A stretch of 64,000 nucleotides of DNA from Limnobaculum allomyrinae (GCF_016649425.1 NZ_JADRCR010000003.1:1-64000), one strand, 5' to 3'. Positions 8,086 through 18,147 are shown, counted from the stretch's first letter. The notes: a model not told the origin generated them from the sequence alone. Translations and numbers: made by a program.

Positions 8086-9378
8086 ATGAATAAAAAATTG
8101 CTCATTGCTCCGGTGTTGCTTTGCAGTTTGGTGCTTGGCGCCTGCGAGTCTGAAAAACAAGAGAATGTCACCATCGAATTTATGCACTCCTCTGTAGAAC
8201 AGGAGCGTCAGGCGGTCATCTCTAAATTGATTGCCCGCTTTGAACAGGCAAACCCGACCATTAAGGTGAAACAAGTACCGGTGGAAGAAGATGCCTATAA
8301 CACCAAAGTCATTACCCTTGCCCGCACCGGAAAACTGCCTGAAGTCATTGAAGTGAGCCATGATTACGCCAAAGTGATGGATAAAGAGCTGCTGATCGAT
8401 CGCAAAGCCATTTCTGAGGTTATTGATCAGGTAAAACCTGAGAACTTCTATGATGGCGTACTACGCATCGTACGTACTGAAGATGGTTCAGGTTATACCG
8501 GCATTCCGGTTAGCGGCTGGATTCAGGGCATTTGGTATCACAAGAAAGCGCTGGAGCAGGCAGGCTTTTCTGAACCACAAGACTGGCAACAGTTGATGGA
8601 GGTTGCAGCGAAGTTTACTCAACCGGCAAAGAAAAAGTACGGTATTGCCCTGCCTACCGCAGAAAGCGTCATGACTGAACAGGCTTTCTCTCAGTTTGCA
8701 CTGTCCAATAACGCTAACATTTTTGATGCCGACGGTAAGATCACCGTTGATACCAACCAGATGCGCCAGGCGTTGGATTACTATAAACAGCTGGCTCATA
8801 GCACTATGCCCGGCTCTAACGATGTCATGGAAATTAAAGATGCCTTTATGAACGGTACTGTTCCGATGGCAATCTACTCCACTTACATTCTTCCGGCGGT
8901 ATATAGCGATGGCGATCCACAAGACCTCGGCTTTGCCGTACCAACAGAAAAAATGCCTGCGGTTTACGGCACCATCACTTCTCTGACCATCTCTGCTGGC
9001 CTTGAATCAAACAATATTGAAGCAGCGAAGAGGTTCGTTGAATTTATTGAACAATCCGATAACGCCACCGACTGGGTACTGATGTCACCAGGTGCCGCAC
9101 TACCGGTCACTAAACTGGTGACCTCTAACACAACCTATATCAACAATCCGGTCATTAAAGCTTTCGGCACCCTCCCTAATGACCTGGTGAATGAGTTCAA
9201 GAACGTACAGGTATTCGGTTCTGTTGGTGAGAAGAATTTTATCCGTATGGGTGACATTACCGGCTCCGCCGTGATTGGCGAAATGGTGAATAACGTGACC
9301 GTTGGTAAGAAAAATGTCGACACTACGCTCACTCAGGCTCAACAGCGTATTGAAGCCATGATGCAACAACGGCCTTAA
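8086..9378 (+). CDS. ycjN: ABC transporter sugar-binding lipoprotein YcjN
   Basis: 430 residues. The N-terminus MNKKLLIAPVLLCSLVLGAC ends in a lipobox (LGAC), so Cys20 should be lipidated and the protein anchored on the periplasmic side of the envelope. The rest is a family 1 extracellular solute-binding fold (VTIEFMHSS, VIEVSHDYAKVMD, GIPVSGWIQGIWYHKKAL, MNGTVPMAIYS). It delivers a glucoside or oligosaccharide to the permease pair encoded next (YcjO/YcjP). It follows ycjM by 15 nt and precedes ycjO by 27 nt. The ligand cannot be read from the sequence. Confidence 0.93.
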   Translation: MNKKLLIAPVLLCSLVLGACESEKQENVTIEFMHSSVEQERQAVISKLIARFEQANPTIKVKQVPVEEDAYNTKVITLARTGKLPEVIEVSHDYAKVMDKELLIDRKAISEVIDQVKPENFYDGVLRIVRTEDGSGYTGIPVSGWIQGIWYHKKALEQAGFSEPQDWQQLMEVAAKFTQPAKKKYGIALPTAESVMTEQAFSQFALSNNANIFDADGKITVDTNQMRQALDYYKQLAHSTMPGSNDVMEIKDAFMNGTVPMAIYSTYILPAVYSDGDPQDLGFAVPTEKMPAVYGTITSLTISAGLESNNIEAAKRFVEFIEQSDNATDWVLMSPGAALPVTKLVTSNTTYINNPVIKAFGTLPNDLVNEFKNVQVFGSVGEKNFIRMGDITGSAVIGEMVNNVTVGKKNVDTTLTQAQQRIEAMMQQRP

Positions 9379-9405
9379 TCGATCGCAGCCACCCAAGGTA
9401 TTGTT

Positions 9406-10284
9406 ATGAAGAAGCGTTTTTTTAGCCAGTCGGATACGCCCTTTGCCATATTACTGCTTGCCCCGAGTCTGATATTACTCGGGCTGTTAGTGATATATCC
9501 GATGTTATCTAACCTGCAGATAAGCTTTCTGCAGGTTCCTCTTAATCCACGTATTAGCGAACGCTTTGTGGGATTAAGCAACTACATCAGCATCTTATCC
9601 GATCCGGATTTCTATCACTCACTGTGGGTGACATTCGGTTATACCACGTTGGTCGTGCTGGGCAGCACCGGACTCGGGCTGGCGGTGGCGATGTTCTTCA
9701 ATCGCGAGTTTCGTTTTCGCAAAACCGCCCGCTCGTTAGTGATTCTCTCTTATGTTACTCCCTCTAATTCTCTGGTTTTTGCCTGGAAATATATGTTCAA
9801 CAACGGCTATGGCATCGTTAACTATCTGGGCAGCGATGTATTCAACTTATTTGATCAGGCTCCGCTATGGTTTGACAACCCGGTCAGTAGCTTTTTCCTG
9901 GTGGTGATTTTTGCCATTTGGCGCTACTTCCCTTATGCCTTTATCTCCTTTCTGGCCATCCTACAAACCATTGATAAGTCGTTGTATGAAGCAGCTGAAA
10001 TGGATGGAGCCAATGTCTGGCAGCGTTTTCGTATCGTTACGCTACCGGCCATTATGCCGGTTCTGGCAACGGTAATTACCCTGCGCGCCATCTGGATGTT
10101 CTATATGTTTGCCGATGTTTATTTGTTAACCAACAAAGTCAATATCCTCGGCGTCTACCTGTATAAAACGGCCTTTGCGTTCAATGATCTGGGCAAAGCA
10201 GCAGCGGTATCGGTTGTGCTGTTCGCCATTATCTTCCTGGTCATTTTGATCGCCAGAAAACGAGTCAATATCAATGGCAACTAA
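9406..10284 (+). CDS. ycjO: ABC sugar transporter permease YcjO
   Basis: 292 residues of MalF/UgpA type. Hydrophobic segments begin at FAILLLAPSLILLGLLV and continue through ~6 membrane helices. The cytoplasmic coupling loop is visible as YEAAEMDGANVWQRFRIVTL followed by PAIMP, the EAA motif that contacts the ATPase. It forms the inner-membrane channel with YcjP, receives substrate from YcjN and is powered by YcjV. Its 3' end overlaps the ycjP start by 11 nt, indicating translational coupling. Confidence 0.93.
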   Translation: MKKRFFSQSDTPFAILLLAPSLILLGLLVIYPMLSNLQISFLQVPLNPRISERFVGLSNYISILSDPDFYHSLWVTFGYTTLVVLGSTGLGLAVAMFFNREFRFRKTARSLVILSYVTPSNSLVFAWKYMFNNGYGIVNYLGSDVFNLFDQAPLWFDNPVSSFFLVVIFAIWRYFPYAFISFLAILQTIDKSLYEAAEMDGANVWQRFRIVTLPAIMPVLATVITLRAIWMFYMFADVYLLTNKVNILGVYLYKTAFAFNDLGKAAAVSVVLFAIIFLVILIARKRVNINGN

Positions 10285-11116
10285 ACGTCATACCTTACGT
10301 CGAGCAGGCTTCTATATCAGCATGACCGCGTTTTTAGCCGCCATGCTATTCCCATTTTTTATTATGCTGATGACCTCGTTCAAAGGCACTAAAGAGGCGA
10401 TTGCACGTCACCCTACGCTCCTGCCGCAGAATTGGACGCTGAAACACTATATCGATATCTTCAATCCGGACATTTTTCCATTTCTGACCTATTTTAAAAA
10501 CAGTTTTCTGGTTTCCATGACCTCGGCCTGCATCGCCGTATTCATCGGTATTCTCGGCGCTTATGCCCTGTCAAAACTACGTTTTAAAGGACGGCTGACC
10601 ATCAACGCCAGCTTTTATACCGTCTATATGTTCTCCGGTATTCTGCTGGTGGTTCCGTTATTCAAAATCATCTCCAGCTTAGGGCTGTATGACACCGAAA
10701 CCGCGCTGATCATTACCATGGTAGTGCAAACCCTGCCGACAGCGGTCTTTATGTTGAAAAGCTATTTCGACACCATTCCGGACGAAATAGAAGAAGCAGC
10801 AATGATGGATGGGCTCAACCGTCTGCAAATCATCTTCTATATTACGGTGCCGTTGGCAATATCCGGGATTATTTCGGTGTTCGTCTACTGCTTTATGGTG
10901 GCGTGGAATGACTATCTGTTCGCCTCAATTTTCCTGTCCAGCTCTGCCAATTTCACTTTACCGGTTGGCTTAAACACCCTATTCAGCACCCCTGACTATA
11001 TCTGGGGCCGCATGATGGCCGCTTCACTGGCTACCGCCTTACCGGTAGTGGTGATGTATGCCCTCTCAGAACGATTTATTAAAGGCAATTTGACCGCCGG
11101 TGGCGTGAAAGGCTAA
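10274..11116 (+). CDS. ycjP: ABC sugar transporter permease YcjP
   Basis: 280 residues of MalG/UgpE type, the second permease subunit. It has an N-terminal membrane helix (AGFYISMTAFLAAMLFPFFI), about five further helices, and the EAA coupling loop EEAAMMDGLNRLQIIFYITV followed by P. It starts inside ycjO (11-nt overlap), so the two subunits should be made in equal amounts. Partner ATPase YcjV lies seven genes downstream in the same operon. Confidence 0.93.
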   Translation: MATKRHTLRRAGFYISMTAFLAAMLFPFFIMLMTSFKGTKEAIARHPTLLPQNWTLKHYIDIFNPDIFPFLTYFKNSFLVSMTSACIAVFIGILGAYALSKLRFKGRLTINASFYTVYMFSGILLVVPLFKIISSLGLYDTETALIITMVVQTLPTAVFMLKSYFDTIPDEIEEAAMMDGLNRLQIIFYITVPLAISGIISVFVYCFMVAWNDYLFASIFLSSSANFTLPVGLNTLFSTPDYIWGRMMAASLATALPVVVMYALSERFIKGNLTAGGVKG

Positions 11117-11148
11117 TCCGGTCATCACATAGTTAATGGAGTTATTGA

Positions 11149-12201
11149 ATGAAAAAGTTAGTTGCAACGGAACCGCGCGTAGCCGCACTGGTGGAATATC
11201 AGGATCGTCCGGTGACGAGCCATGAAGTCAAAATCCGCGTTGAGTTTGGTTCACCAAAACATGGTACCGAAGTAGTAGATTTTCGCGGCGTTAGCCCATT
11301 TATTGACGAAGAGTTTTCCAGCGAGTGGAACATGTTTGTACCGCGCCCGGCGGATGCGCCGCGCGGCATTGAGTTTGGCAAATTCCAACTTGGCAATATG
11401 GTCGTTGGCACCATTATTGAAATGGGCAATGAGGTTACTGAATACCAAATGGGCGACCGGGTATGTAGCTATGGCCCACTGCAAGAAACGGTGATTATCA
11501 ATGGCGTCAATAACTACAAATTACGCAAGATGCCAGCCGGAGCAAGTTGGAAAAACGCCGTATGCTATGACCCGGCACAATTCGCCATGAGCGGTGTGCG
11601 TGATGCTAACGTACGCGTTGGTGATTTTGTGGTGGTGGTTGGTTTAGGCGCTATCGGCCAAATTGCGGTGCAACTGGCAAAAAGAGCCGGGGCATCCGTA
11701 GTGATCGGTATCGATCCGTTGGAGCAACGTCATGGTATTGCACTCAAACATGGCGCGGATTATTGCCTTAATCCTATTGGTACCGATGTAGGGCTGGAGA
11801 TTAAAAAACTCACCGGCAAACTGGGCGCAGATTCCATTATCGAAACCAGTGGCAGCTCATCAGCACTTCAGTCGGCTCTGCGCGGTATCGCTTATGGCGG
11901 AACCATTTCTTACGTCGCTTTTGGTAAACCTTTTCCGGAAGGTTTCAACCTCGGCCGGGAAGCTCACTTCAATAATGCCAAAATCATTTTCTCCCGTGCC
12001 AGTAGTGAGCCTAACCCGGACTACCCACGCTGGAACCGTAAACGTATCGAAGAGACCTGCTGGCAATTGCTGATGAATGGTTATCTGAACTGTGAAGACC
12101 TGATCGACCCAGTGGTTAGCTTCAGCGATAGCCCGGACAGCTATATGAAGCTTGTCGATCGCCAGCCCGATCTGAGTATCAAGATGGGCGTTGAATTCTG
12201 A
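11149..12201 (+). CDS. ycjQ: MDR-family dehydrogenase YcjQ (guloside 3-dehydrogenase type)
   Basis: 350 residues of the medium-chain (alcohol dehydrogenase-like) superfamily. A GroES-like N-terminal domain is followed by a Rossmann domain with VVVVGLGAIGQIAVQLAK at about 161-178 and an acidic residue (IGIDP) at the end of the second strand, suggesting NAD(H). The E. coli homologue is reported to oxidise or reduce the C3 position of D-gulosides in the YcjQRS route. The lack of a clear cysteine-rich structural zinc loop fits this branch. Separated from ycjP and ycjR by ~30 nt each. Substrate is inferred from homology. Confidence 0.88.
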   Translation: MKKLVATEPRVAALVEYQDRPVTSHEVKIRVEFGSPKHGTEVVDFRGVSPFIDEEFSSEWNMFVPRPADAPRGIEFGKFQLGNMVVGTIIEMGNEVTEYQMGDRVCSYGPLQETVIINGVNNYKLRKMPAGASWKNAVCYDPAQFAMSGVRDANVRVGDFVVVVGLGAIGQIAVQLAKRAGASVVIGIDPLEQRHGIALKHGADYCLNPIGTDVGLEIKKLTGKLGADSIIETSGSSSALQSALRGIAYGGTISYVAFGKPFPEGFNLGREAHFNNAKIIFSRASSEPNPDYPRWNRKRIEETCWQLLMNGYLNCEDLIDPVVSFSDSPDSYMKLVDRQPDLSIKMGVEF

Positions 12202-12230
12202 TTCACTAACTATTAATCAAGGTCTTTACT

Positions 12231-13019
12231 ATGAAAATCGGTACGCAAAATCAGGCATTTTTCCCTGAAAATATTAAAGAAAAGTTCGCCTTTGTTAAGA
12301 AGATGGGCTTCGATGGGTTTGAAATCGACGGCAAGCTATTAGTCAATAATCTGGAAGAAGTTAAACAAGCCATCGTAGAAACTGGATTACCCGTCATTAC
12401 CGCCTGTGGCGGCTATGATGGCTGGATCGGCGATTTTATCGAAGAGCGCCGCCTCAATGGTCTGACACAAATTGAAAAAATTCTGGAAGCACTGGTAGAA
12501 GTTGGCGGTAAAGGCATTATTGTACCCGCAGCCTGGGGAATGTTTACTTACCGTCTGCCACCAATGAACTCCCCTCGCAGTAAAGAAGGTGACTACAAGG
12601 CTATCAGTGATTCCTTATGCTACCTGGATAACGTTGCCGCTCGTACCGGCACCACCGTCTATTTAGAGCCGCTCAATCGTTATCAGGATCATATGATCAA
12701 CACACTGGCGGATGCCCATCGCTATATCAAAGAAAACCAACTCAAACACGTCAAAATCATTGGTGATTTTTACCATATGAATATTGAAGAAGACGACCTG
12801 AGTACTGCATTTCACCAGCACCGCGACCTCCTCGGCCACGTACATATCGCTGACAATCATCGCTATCAACCGGGTAGCGGCAGCATCGATTTTAAAACGC
12901 ATTCTGACCAGCTACGCCATGATGGCTACGACGGTTATATCGTCTATGAGTGCCGCGTCCGCGCTGAAGATCCGGCGGCTGCCTATCAGCAATCCCTGAA
13001 CCATTTACGCACGCTGTAA
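12231..13019 (+). CDS. ycjR: TIM-barrel sugar isomerase/epimerase YcjR
   Basis: 262 residues of the xylose isomerase-like AP-endonuclease 2 family. Candidate metal ligands sit on successive barrel strands: Glu in TVYLEPLNRY, Asp/His in IIGDFYHMNIEED, His in LGHVHIADNHR, and Glu in YIVYECRVRAED. The E. coli homologue epimerises 3-keto-gulosides to 3-keto-glucosides at C4. It lies between the two oxidoreductases YcjQ and YcjS that would make and consume the 3-keto intermediate. Cytoplasmic; no signal peptide. Confidence 0.88.
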   Translation: MKIGTQNQAFFPENIKEKFAFVKKMGFDGFEIDGKLLVNNLEEVKQAIVETGLPVITACGGYDGWIGDFIEERRLNGLTQIEKILEALVEVGGKGIIVPAAWGMFTYRLPPMNSPRSKEGDYKAISDSLCYLDNVAARTGTTVYLEPLNRYQDHMINTLADAHRYIKENQLKHVKIIGDFYHMNIEEDDLSTAFHQHRDLLGHVHIADNHRYQPGSGSIDFKTHSDQLRHDGYDGYIVYECRVRAEDPAAAYQQSLNHLRTL

Positions 13020-13052
13020 TTTTACCGATACGTAAAACAGGAGCAAAACCGG

Positions 13053-14093
13053 GTGAGCAAAAAACTAAAAGTCGCGCTGATTGGTGGCGGACAGGTGGCG
13101 GAAAAAGTCCATGTTGCCTACTACAGCACCAGACCAGAACTTGAACTGGTGGCCGTGGTTGACAGCCAGACTGAACGCGCAAAAGAGTTTGCTGAACGTA
13201 ACGGCATTGCACGTTATTACACCGACAGCGAAGCCATGTATCGGGCAGAAAAGCCCGATTTGGTTAGCGTCTGTACACCAAACAGAATGCACTGTGAACA
13301 CGTATTACAGGCATTGCATCACGGCAGCCATGTGATGTGTGAAAAGCCACCGGCCATGACCCCCGATCAGGCTAACCAGATGTGGCAGGCGGCTAAACAG
13401 GCACAAAAAGTGCTCGCCTATGATTTTCACCATCGCTTTGCTGATGATGCTCGCTTGTTGCGCGATAAAGTCGCTGACGGTGAATTGGGCGAAGTCTATG
13501 TCACGAACGCCAAAGCGCTACGACGCTGTGGCGTTCCCGGTTGGGGCGTGTTTACCGATAAAGCCCAACAGGGAGGCGGCCCGCTGATTGATATTGGTAT
13601 CCATATGCTGGATGCAGCGATGTTCGTGCTGGGTTTTCCTCAAGTACATAAAGTGGATGCCCACATGTACCAAAAGATTGGCACGGTCAAAAACAACGGT
13701 CAGTTTGGTCAGTGGGATCCATCCCGCTTTACCGTGGAAGATGCGTTGTTTGCCACGCTGGAATTCACCAGCGGTAGCATTCTGCGTCTTGAAACCTCCT
13801 TTGCCCTCAATATTCAACCGCAGTCGGTGATGAACGTCGAGTTTTGCGGCGATCGTGCCGGAGCCACTCTGTTTCCAGCCCATATCTATACCGATGATGG
13901 CGGTCAGCTCTTAACGCTGTACCAGCGTGAAAAAGCAGACGATATACGCCATCACAAAAGTATGGCCGCCTTTGTTGATCGGGTGCTTGGTCATCCAGCC
14001 AGTATTGCCGATGGTGAGCAGGGTTACATTATCCAAAAGCTGGTTGATGCAATTTATCAGGCAGCAGAACAGCGTAAGAGTATCTATCTATGA
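13053..14093 (+). CDS. ycjS: Gfo/Idh/MocA oxidoreductase YcjS (glucoside 3-dehydrogenase type)
   Basis: 346 residues, very similar to E. coli YcjS throughout. The N-terminal Rossmann motif is VALIGGGQVAEKVH (residues ~6-19). The family catalytic lysine is in HVMCEKPPAMT, and the GGGPLIDIGIHMLDAAMFVL region carries the substrate-binding Asp/His pair. The E. coli enzyme interconverts D-glucosides and 3-keto-D-glucosides with NAD(H). It starts with GTG at 13053, preceded by GGAGC about 10 nt upstream. Its stop overlaps the ycjT start by 4 nt (ATGA), so the two are translationally coupled. Confidence 0.9.
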   Translation: MSKKLKVALIGGGQVAEKVHVAYYSTRPELELVAVVDSQTERAKEFAERNGIARYYTDSEAMYRAEKPDLVSVCTPNRMHCEHVLQALHHGSHVMCEKPPAMTPDQANQMWQAAKQAQKVLAYDFHHRFADDARLLRDKVADGELGEVYVTNAKALRRCGVPGWGVFTDKAQQGGGPLIDIGIHMLDAAMFVLGFPQVHKVDAHMYQKIGTVKNNGQFGQWDPSRFTVEDALFATLEFTSGSILRLETSFALNIQPQSVMNVEFCGDRAGATLFPAHIYTDDGGQLLTLYQREKADDIRHHKSMAAFVDRVLGHPASIADGEQGYIIQKLVDAIYQAAEQRKSIYL

Positions 14094-16345
14094 GTCATCC
14101 AGGCACCTTAACGGAACACGGATTTGATCCTCACTTTTTGAATAAGTACGCCAGTTTAATGGCGGGAGGAAATGGCTACCTGGGCATCCGGGCCAGCCAT
14201 GAAGAAGATTATACTGAGCAAGTTCGCGGTATGTATCTGGCGGGTATTTATCATCGCGCAACGGCAGATGACATTAATGAACTGATTAATCTGCCGGATA
14301 TCATTGGCATGCGCATTGAGCTAAACGGTGAAATTTTCTCACTGTTAGCCGGAACTATCGTTGAATATCGCCGTGAACTGAAGATGAAAAATGGCGAGCT
14401 GCTGCGGGATTTAGTATGGCAATCCCCTCTGGGTGGGCGTTATCACATTATCAGTCGACGCCAGATGGCAGCCTCCCCGTTGCAATTAGTGATCAGTCAG
14501 CTTGAAATCACCCCCCTTGATATACCCTGTCATCTACAAATTATGACCGGCATTGATGCCACTCAGACTAACTTTGGTCGACAACATCTGAATGAAACTG
14601 AAGTTCGGGTGTTTGAACAACAGTATCTGCAAGGGAGCTACCGCACTACCGATAACCAGCAAGAAGTGGTTATCACCAGCTATTGCCAACTACCGGATAA
14701 CGTCCGAAGCAGCTTTTCAGCTAAAAACCGCCGTTTGATGCAGCATATTGATGTGAGTCTGGAGAGTCATCACACTTTTCAGATGAGTAAAATTAGCTGG
14801 GTTGCCAGTTCGCTGGACAATGGTTATAGCGCTGAAACCTTTGCTACCGATTGTCTGAATCATCTGAAACAGCAGGTTCAGCATGGTTATAGCACCATCA
14901 CAGCTCGCTCAGAACAATGCTGGCAAACCTACTGGCAAAAAGCCCGCGTTGAATTAGACAGCGACCAGCCACAGGATCAACAGGCACTGGATTTCGCGCT
15001 TTATCACTTAGCCGGAATGACCCCGGCACACAGCGAGCTATGCAGTATTGCCGCCAAAGGTTTAACCGGTGAAGGCTATAAAGGCCATGTGTTTTGGGAC
15101 ACGGAAATTTTCCTGCTGCCGTTCCACCTGTTAACTCAGCCCAAAATTGCCCGTCAGTTATTGCGCTATCGCTATCTGCATCTACAACAGGCAGAAGAAA
15201 AAGCCCATCGTAATGGCTATCGCGGCGCGTTATTCCCTTGGGAGAGTGCCTTTAGCGGTGAGGAAGAAACACCGGAATTCGCCGCTATCAATATTCGTAC
15301 GGGTCTGCGCCAGCGCGTGGCTTCTGCCATTGCAGAACACCATATTGTTGCAGATATTGCCTATGCCACCGTGGGTTATTATCAGGCGACCCATGACCAT
15401 GATTTTATGCGGCAGGAGGGGGTAACACTGTTGCAAAAAACGGCGGAATTCTGGCTCAGCCGTGCAACAGAAGTGAATGGCCGCTGGGAAATTCTCAATG
15501 TTATCGGGCCCGATGAATATACCGAGCACATTAATAACAACGCCTATACCAACTATATGGCGCACTACAATGTGCAACAGGCTTTGGCCTTTATGCAGCA
15601 ATATGGAAAAATCGATACGGCCTTTGAAATACAGGCCAACGATTTCCTTCATCGCCTCTATTTGCCTGAGCCTGACGACCATCATGTTATCCCACAAGAT
15701 GACAGCTTCTTCAGCAAACCCACTATCGATCTGAGCCGTTATAAAGCCCACCAGGGTTCCCAATCTATTTTGCTGGATTATTCACGCGCTGAAGTTAATG
15801 AGATGCAAATTCTCAAGCAGGCGGATGTGATTATGCTGCTGCACTTATTGCCAGAACTGTTTGATGCTCAGATCAAAGCCGCTAACTTTGCTTATTATGA
15901 ACCACGCACTATTCATGACTCATCATTGAGTAAAGCGATTCACGCCATTATCGCCAGCCAGCAACAATCTGAATTAGCTTATCAGCTTTATCAACAGGCT
16001 TGTCTGATAGATTTAGGCCCGGATCCTCACAGCTCTGACGAAGGTATTCATGCCGCATCCCTTGGCGCTATTTGGCTAGGCGCACTGTTCGGTTTTGCAG
16101 GGCTGCATTACCAGCAAGGTGAATTGCATCTTAACCCCCGGTTACCGATCCAGTGGCAGCAGTTGCGTTTTCCACTTAACTGGCGTGGACAGCAGTTGTT
16201 TTTCACCCTGACGCAAAACCAAATTCAAATTGATGGCGTATGGTCTGAACCCTTAACGATTTATATCGCCGGTCAGGCCCATACCATCACCCAACCATCC
16301 ACCATTAACCGGAATGAAAACAATGAAAATTGTTATTGCGCCTGA
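14090..16345 (+). CDS. ycjT: GH65 kojibiose-type phosphorylase YcjT
   Basis: 751 residues (E. coli YcjT 755). Glycoside hydrolase family 65 inverting phosphorylase that cleaves an alpha-disaccharide with phosphate to beta-glucose 1-phosphate plus the acceptor sugar; the E. coli enzyme acts on kojibiose. The fold is an N-terminal beta-sandwich, an (alpha/alpha)6 barrel and a C-terminal beta-domain. The catalytic acid is Glu476 in IGPDEYTEHINNNAYTNY, and GHVFWDTEIFLLP and YEPRTIHDSSLS are conserved substrate and phosphate loops. The product suits YcjU two genes downstream. It overlaps ycjS by 4 nt and the glycerate kinase by 23 nt. Confidence 0.92.
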   Translation: MSHPGTLTEHGFDPHFLNKYASLMAGGNGYLGIRASHEEDYTEQVRGMYLAGIYHRATADDINELINLPDIIGMRIELNGEIFSLLAGTIVEYRRELKMKNGELLRDLVWQSPLGGRYHIISRRQMAASPLQLVISQLEITPLDIPCHLQIMTGIDATQTNFGRQHLNETEVRVFEQQYLQGSYRTTDNQQEVVITSYCQLPDNVRSSFSAKNRRLMQHIDVSLESHHTFQMSKISWVASSLDNGYSAETFATDCLNHLKQQVQHGYSTITARSEQCWQTYWQKARVELDSDQPQDQQALDFALYHLAGMTPAHSELCSIAAKGLTGEGYKGHVFWDTEIFLLPFHLLTQPKIARQLLRYRYLHLQQAEEKAHRNGYRGALFPWESAFSGEEETPEFAAINIRTGLRQRVASAIAEHHIVADIAYATVGYYQATHDHDFMRQEGVTLLQKTAEFWLSRATEVNGRWEILNVIGPDEYTEHINNNAYTNYMAHYNVQQALAFMQQYGKIDTAFEIQANDFLHRLYLPEPDDHHVIPQDDSFFSKPTIDLSRYKAHQGSQSILLDYSRAEVNEMQILKQADVIMLLHLLPELFDAQIKAANFAYYEPRTIHDSSLSKAIHAIIASQQQSELAYQLYQQACLIDLGPDPHSSDEGIHAASLGAIWLGALFGFAGLHYQQGELHLNPRLPIQWQQLRFPLNWRGQQLFFTLTQNQIQIDGVWSEPLTIYIAGQAHTITQPSTINRNENNENCYCA

Positions 16346-17453
16346 TTCTTACAAAGAGAGTCTGACGGCGGAACAAGTTGCCTCCGCCATTCACGCCGGT
16401 TTTCACAGCATATTGCCTCACGCCGAGTATCACCTGTTACCTATCGCTGATGGCGGAGAAGGAACACTGCACATACTGGGACGTAAGACCAATGCCATAT
16501 TTACTACCCGGCGAGTTTGCGGTCCACGTTTTGAACAAGTTAATGCCAGTATTGCCGTAACACCATACGGTGATACGGCTTTTATTGAGATGGCAGAAGC
16601 CTGCGGGCTACATTTAGTTCCGGTCAAAGAGCGCGATCCCTGGCAAGCCACCAGTCAGGGCCTGGGAGAGCTAATTCGCGCTGCTCTGGATATGAACGTT
16701 AAAAATATTGTTATCGGTATCGGCGGTAGCGCCACTAATGATGGCGGTATCGGTATGGCCAGTGCTTTGGGCTATCGCTTCTATAATGCCAGAGGAGCAC
16801 TACTACGACCGGATGGGAATGCTTTGGCGCAGGTTCATACCATTAACAGCCAAAACTGCGATCCCCGACTGTCGCTGATCACCATTACTGTTGCTGCCGA
16901 CGTCACTAACCCGCTGCTGGGAGGGTCAGGCTGTAGCTATGTATTTGGCCCGCAAAAAGGATTAGACCCTTCTTTGTGCCAAAAAGCCGATCGCGATATG
17001 GCCCATTTTTATCGCATTGCAGAAAACACGTTAGGTCGTAGTGTAAAAGATATTCCCGGAGCTGGTGCTGCAGGTGGGGTAGGCGCTGCCCTGATGCTGT
17101 TTGCCGGAGCGAAATTAAGAAGCGGTGCAGAACTGATATTTGATTCCATTGGTTTAAAAACCGCCTGTGCCAATGCCGATATTCTGATCACGGGCGAAGG
17201 AAGAATGGATGGACAAACTTTGTCCGGCAAAGGTCCTTCAGGCGTATTGCGTTACGCAACCACTAAAACTCGTACCATTGCTATTTGCGGTAGCATCGGT
17301 AGCGATCTGACTCCGCTGTATCAACATGGTTTTGATGCCATATTTCCCACTATTCCCGCACTGCTCCCTACCGAAACGCTATTTGCCAACGCTTACCATA
17401 ATGTGGAGCAAACAGCCCGTAATGTCGCAGCCTTGCTGGCAGGAAAAAAATAA
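16323..17453 (+). CDS. glxK: Glycerate kinase (GlxK/GarK family) inserted in the ycj operon
   Basis: 376 residues, the family length. It starts [14 protein letters not shown], the conserved N-terminus, so ATG 16323 is preferred to the in-frame ATG at 16314. Family blocks follow in order: PIADGGEGT, the [16 protein letters not shown] phosphate-binding loop, [33 protein letters not shown] and [11 protein letters not shown]. The enzyme phosphorylates D-glycerate with ATP, to 2-phosphoglycerate in this class, which enters glycolysis. It overlaps ycjT by 23 nt and its TAA overlaps the ycjU ATG by 1 nt, so it is a fixed, coupled member of the operon. E. coli K-12 has no such gene between ycjT and ycjU. 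The neighbourhood predicts that its substrate is the glycerate released by YcjM. Confidence 0.93.
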   Translation: MKIVIAPDSYKESLTAEQVASAIHAGFHSILPHAEYHLLPIADGGEGTLHILGRKTNAIFTTRRVCGPRFEQVNASIAVTPYGDTAFIEMAEACGLHLVPVKERDPWQATSQGLGELIRAALDMNVKNIVIGIGGSATNDGGIGMASALGYRFYNARGALLRPDGNALAQVHTINSQNCDPRLSLITITVAADVTNPLLGGSGCSYVFGPQKGLDPSLCQKADRDMAHFYRIAENTLGRSVKDIPGAGAAGGVGAALMLFAGAKLRSGAELIFDSIGLKTACANADILITGEGRMDGQTLSGKGPSGVLRYATTKTRTIAICGSIGSDLTPLYQHGFDAIFPTIPALLPTETLFANAYHNVEQTARNVAALLAGKK

Positions 17454-18136
17454 TGAAACTTGAAGCCGTCATTTTCGATCTGGATGGTGTTATCACCGAC
17501 ACGGCCCATTTCCATTTTATCGCCTGGCAAAAAATCGCCGGTGAAATTGGTATTGAGATAGATGAACAATTTAACGAACAGCTTAAAGGAATTAGTCGAC
17601 TGGACTCTTTGCACCGTATTTTAGTTCACGGCGGCAAACGCTTCGATTATTCCACAGAGCAGATAGCTCAATTAGCCGAACATAAAAACCAGATCTATGT
17701 CGCCCTACTGGATCAACTCTCCCCTGCGGCCATTCTCCCCGGCATCAGTAACTTATTAAAAGAACTACGCCAACAGCGGATCCGCATCGGGCTGGCCTCT
17801 GTCTCACGTAATGCTCCACAGGTTTTAGCGGCGCTGGGTCTCACCAATCAATTCGATTTCTGTGCTGATGCCAACAAAATTCAACACTCAAAACCCGACC
17901 CGGAAATATTCCTCACCGCATGTTCCGGATTGGAAATCGAACCTTCTCACGCGATTGGCATTGAGGATGCTCAGGCCGGTATTGAGGCAATAAAAGCCAG
18001 CGGTATGTTAGCTATCGGCGTTGGGCAGGCGCTTACACACACCGATTGGTTAATTCCTTCTACCCAATATTTGAATCTGAACGCGCTGCAAGCCCTGTGG
18101 AAACGCCACGTTGCATCGCTGTCTACTCGTACCTAA
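17453..18136 (+). CDS. ycjU: Beta-phosphoglucomutase YcjU
   Basis: 227-residue HAD-superfamily enzyme converting beta-glucose 1-phosphate to glucose 6-phosphate through beta-glucose 1,6-bisphosphate. Motif I is [11 protein letters not shown] with nucleophile Asp9 and acid/base Asp11. Motif II is LASVSRNAP, the motif III lysine is in [10 protein letters not shown], and motif IV is [12 protein letters not shown]. It uses the product of the GH65 phosphorylase YcjT. Its ATG overlaps the glycerate kinase stop; ycjV follows after 11 nt. Confidence 0.94.
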   Translation: MKLEAVIFDLDGVITDTAHFHFIAWQKIAGEIGIEIDEQFNEQLKGISRLDSLHRILVHGGKRFDYSTEQIAQLAEHKNQIYVALLDQLSPAAILPGISNLLKELRQQRIRIGLASVSRNAPQVLAALGLTNQFDFCADANKIQHSKPDPEIFLTACSGLEIEPSHAIGIEDAQAGIEAIKASGMLAIGVGQALTHTDWLIPSTQYLNLNALQALWKRHVASLSTRT

Positions 18137-18147
18137 GGAACTGCTCT

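Noticed and set aside
15230-15763. 177-codon minus-strand frame inside ycjT
   Set aside because: Antisense shadow of a strongly conserved GH65 gene.
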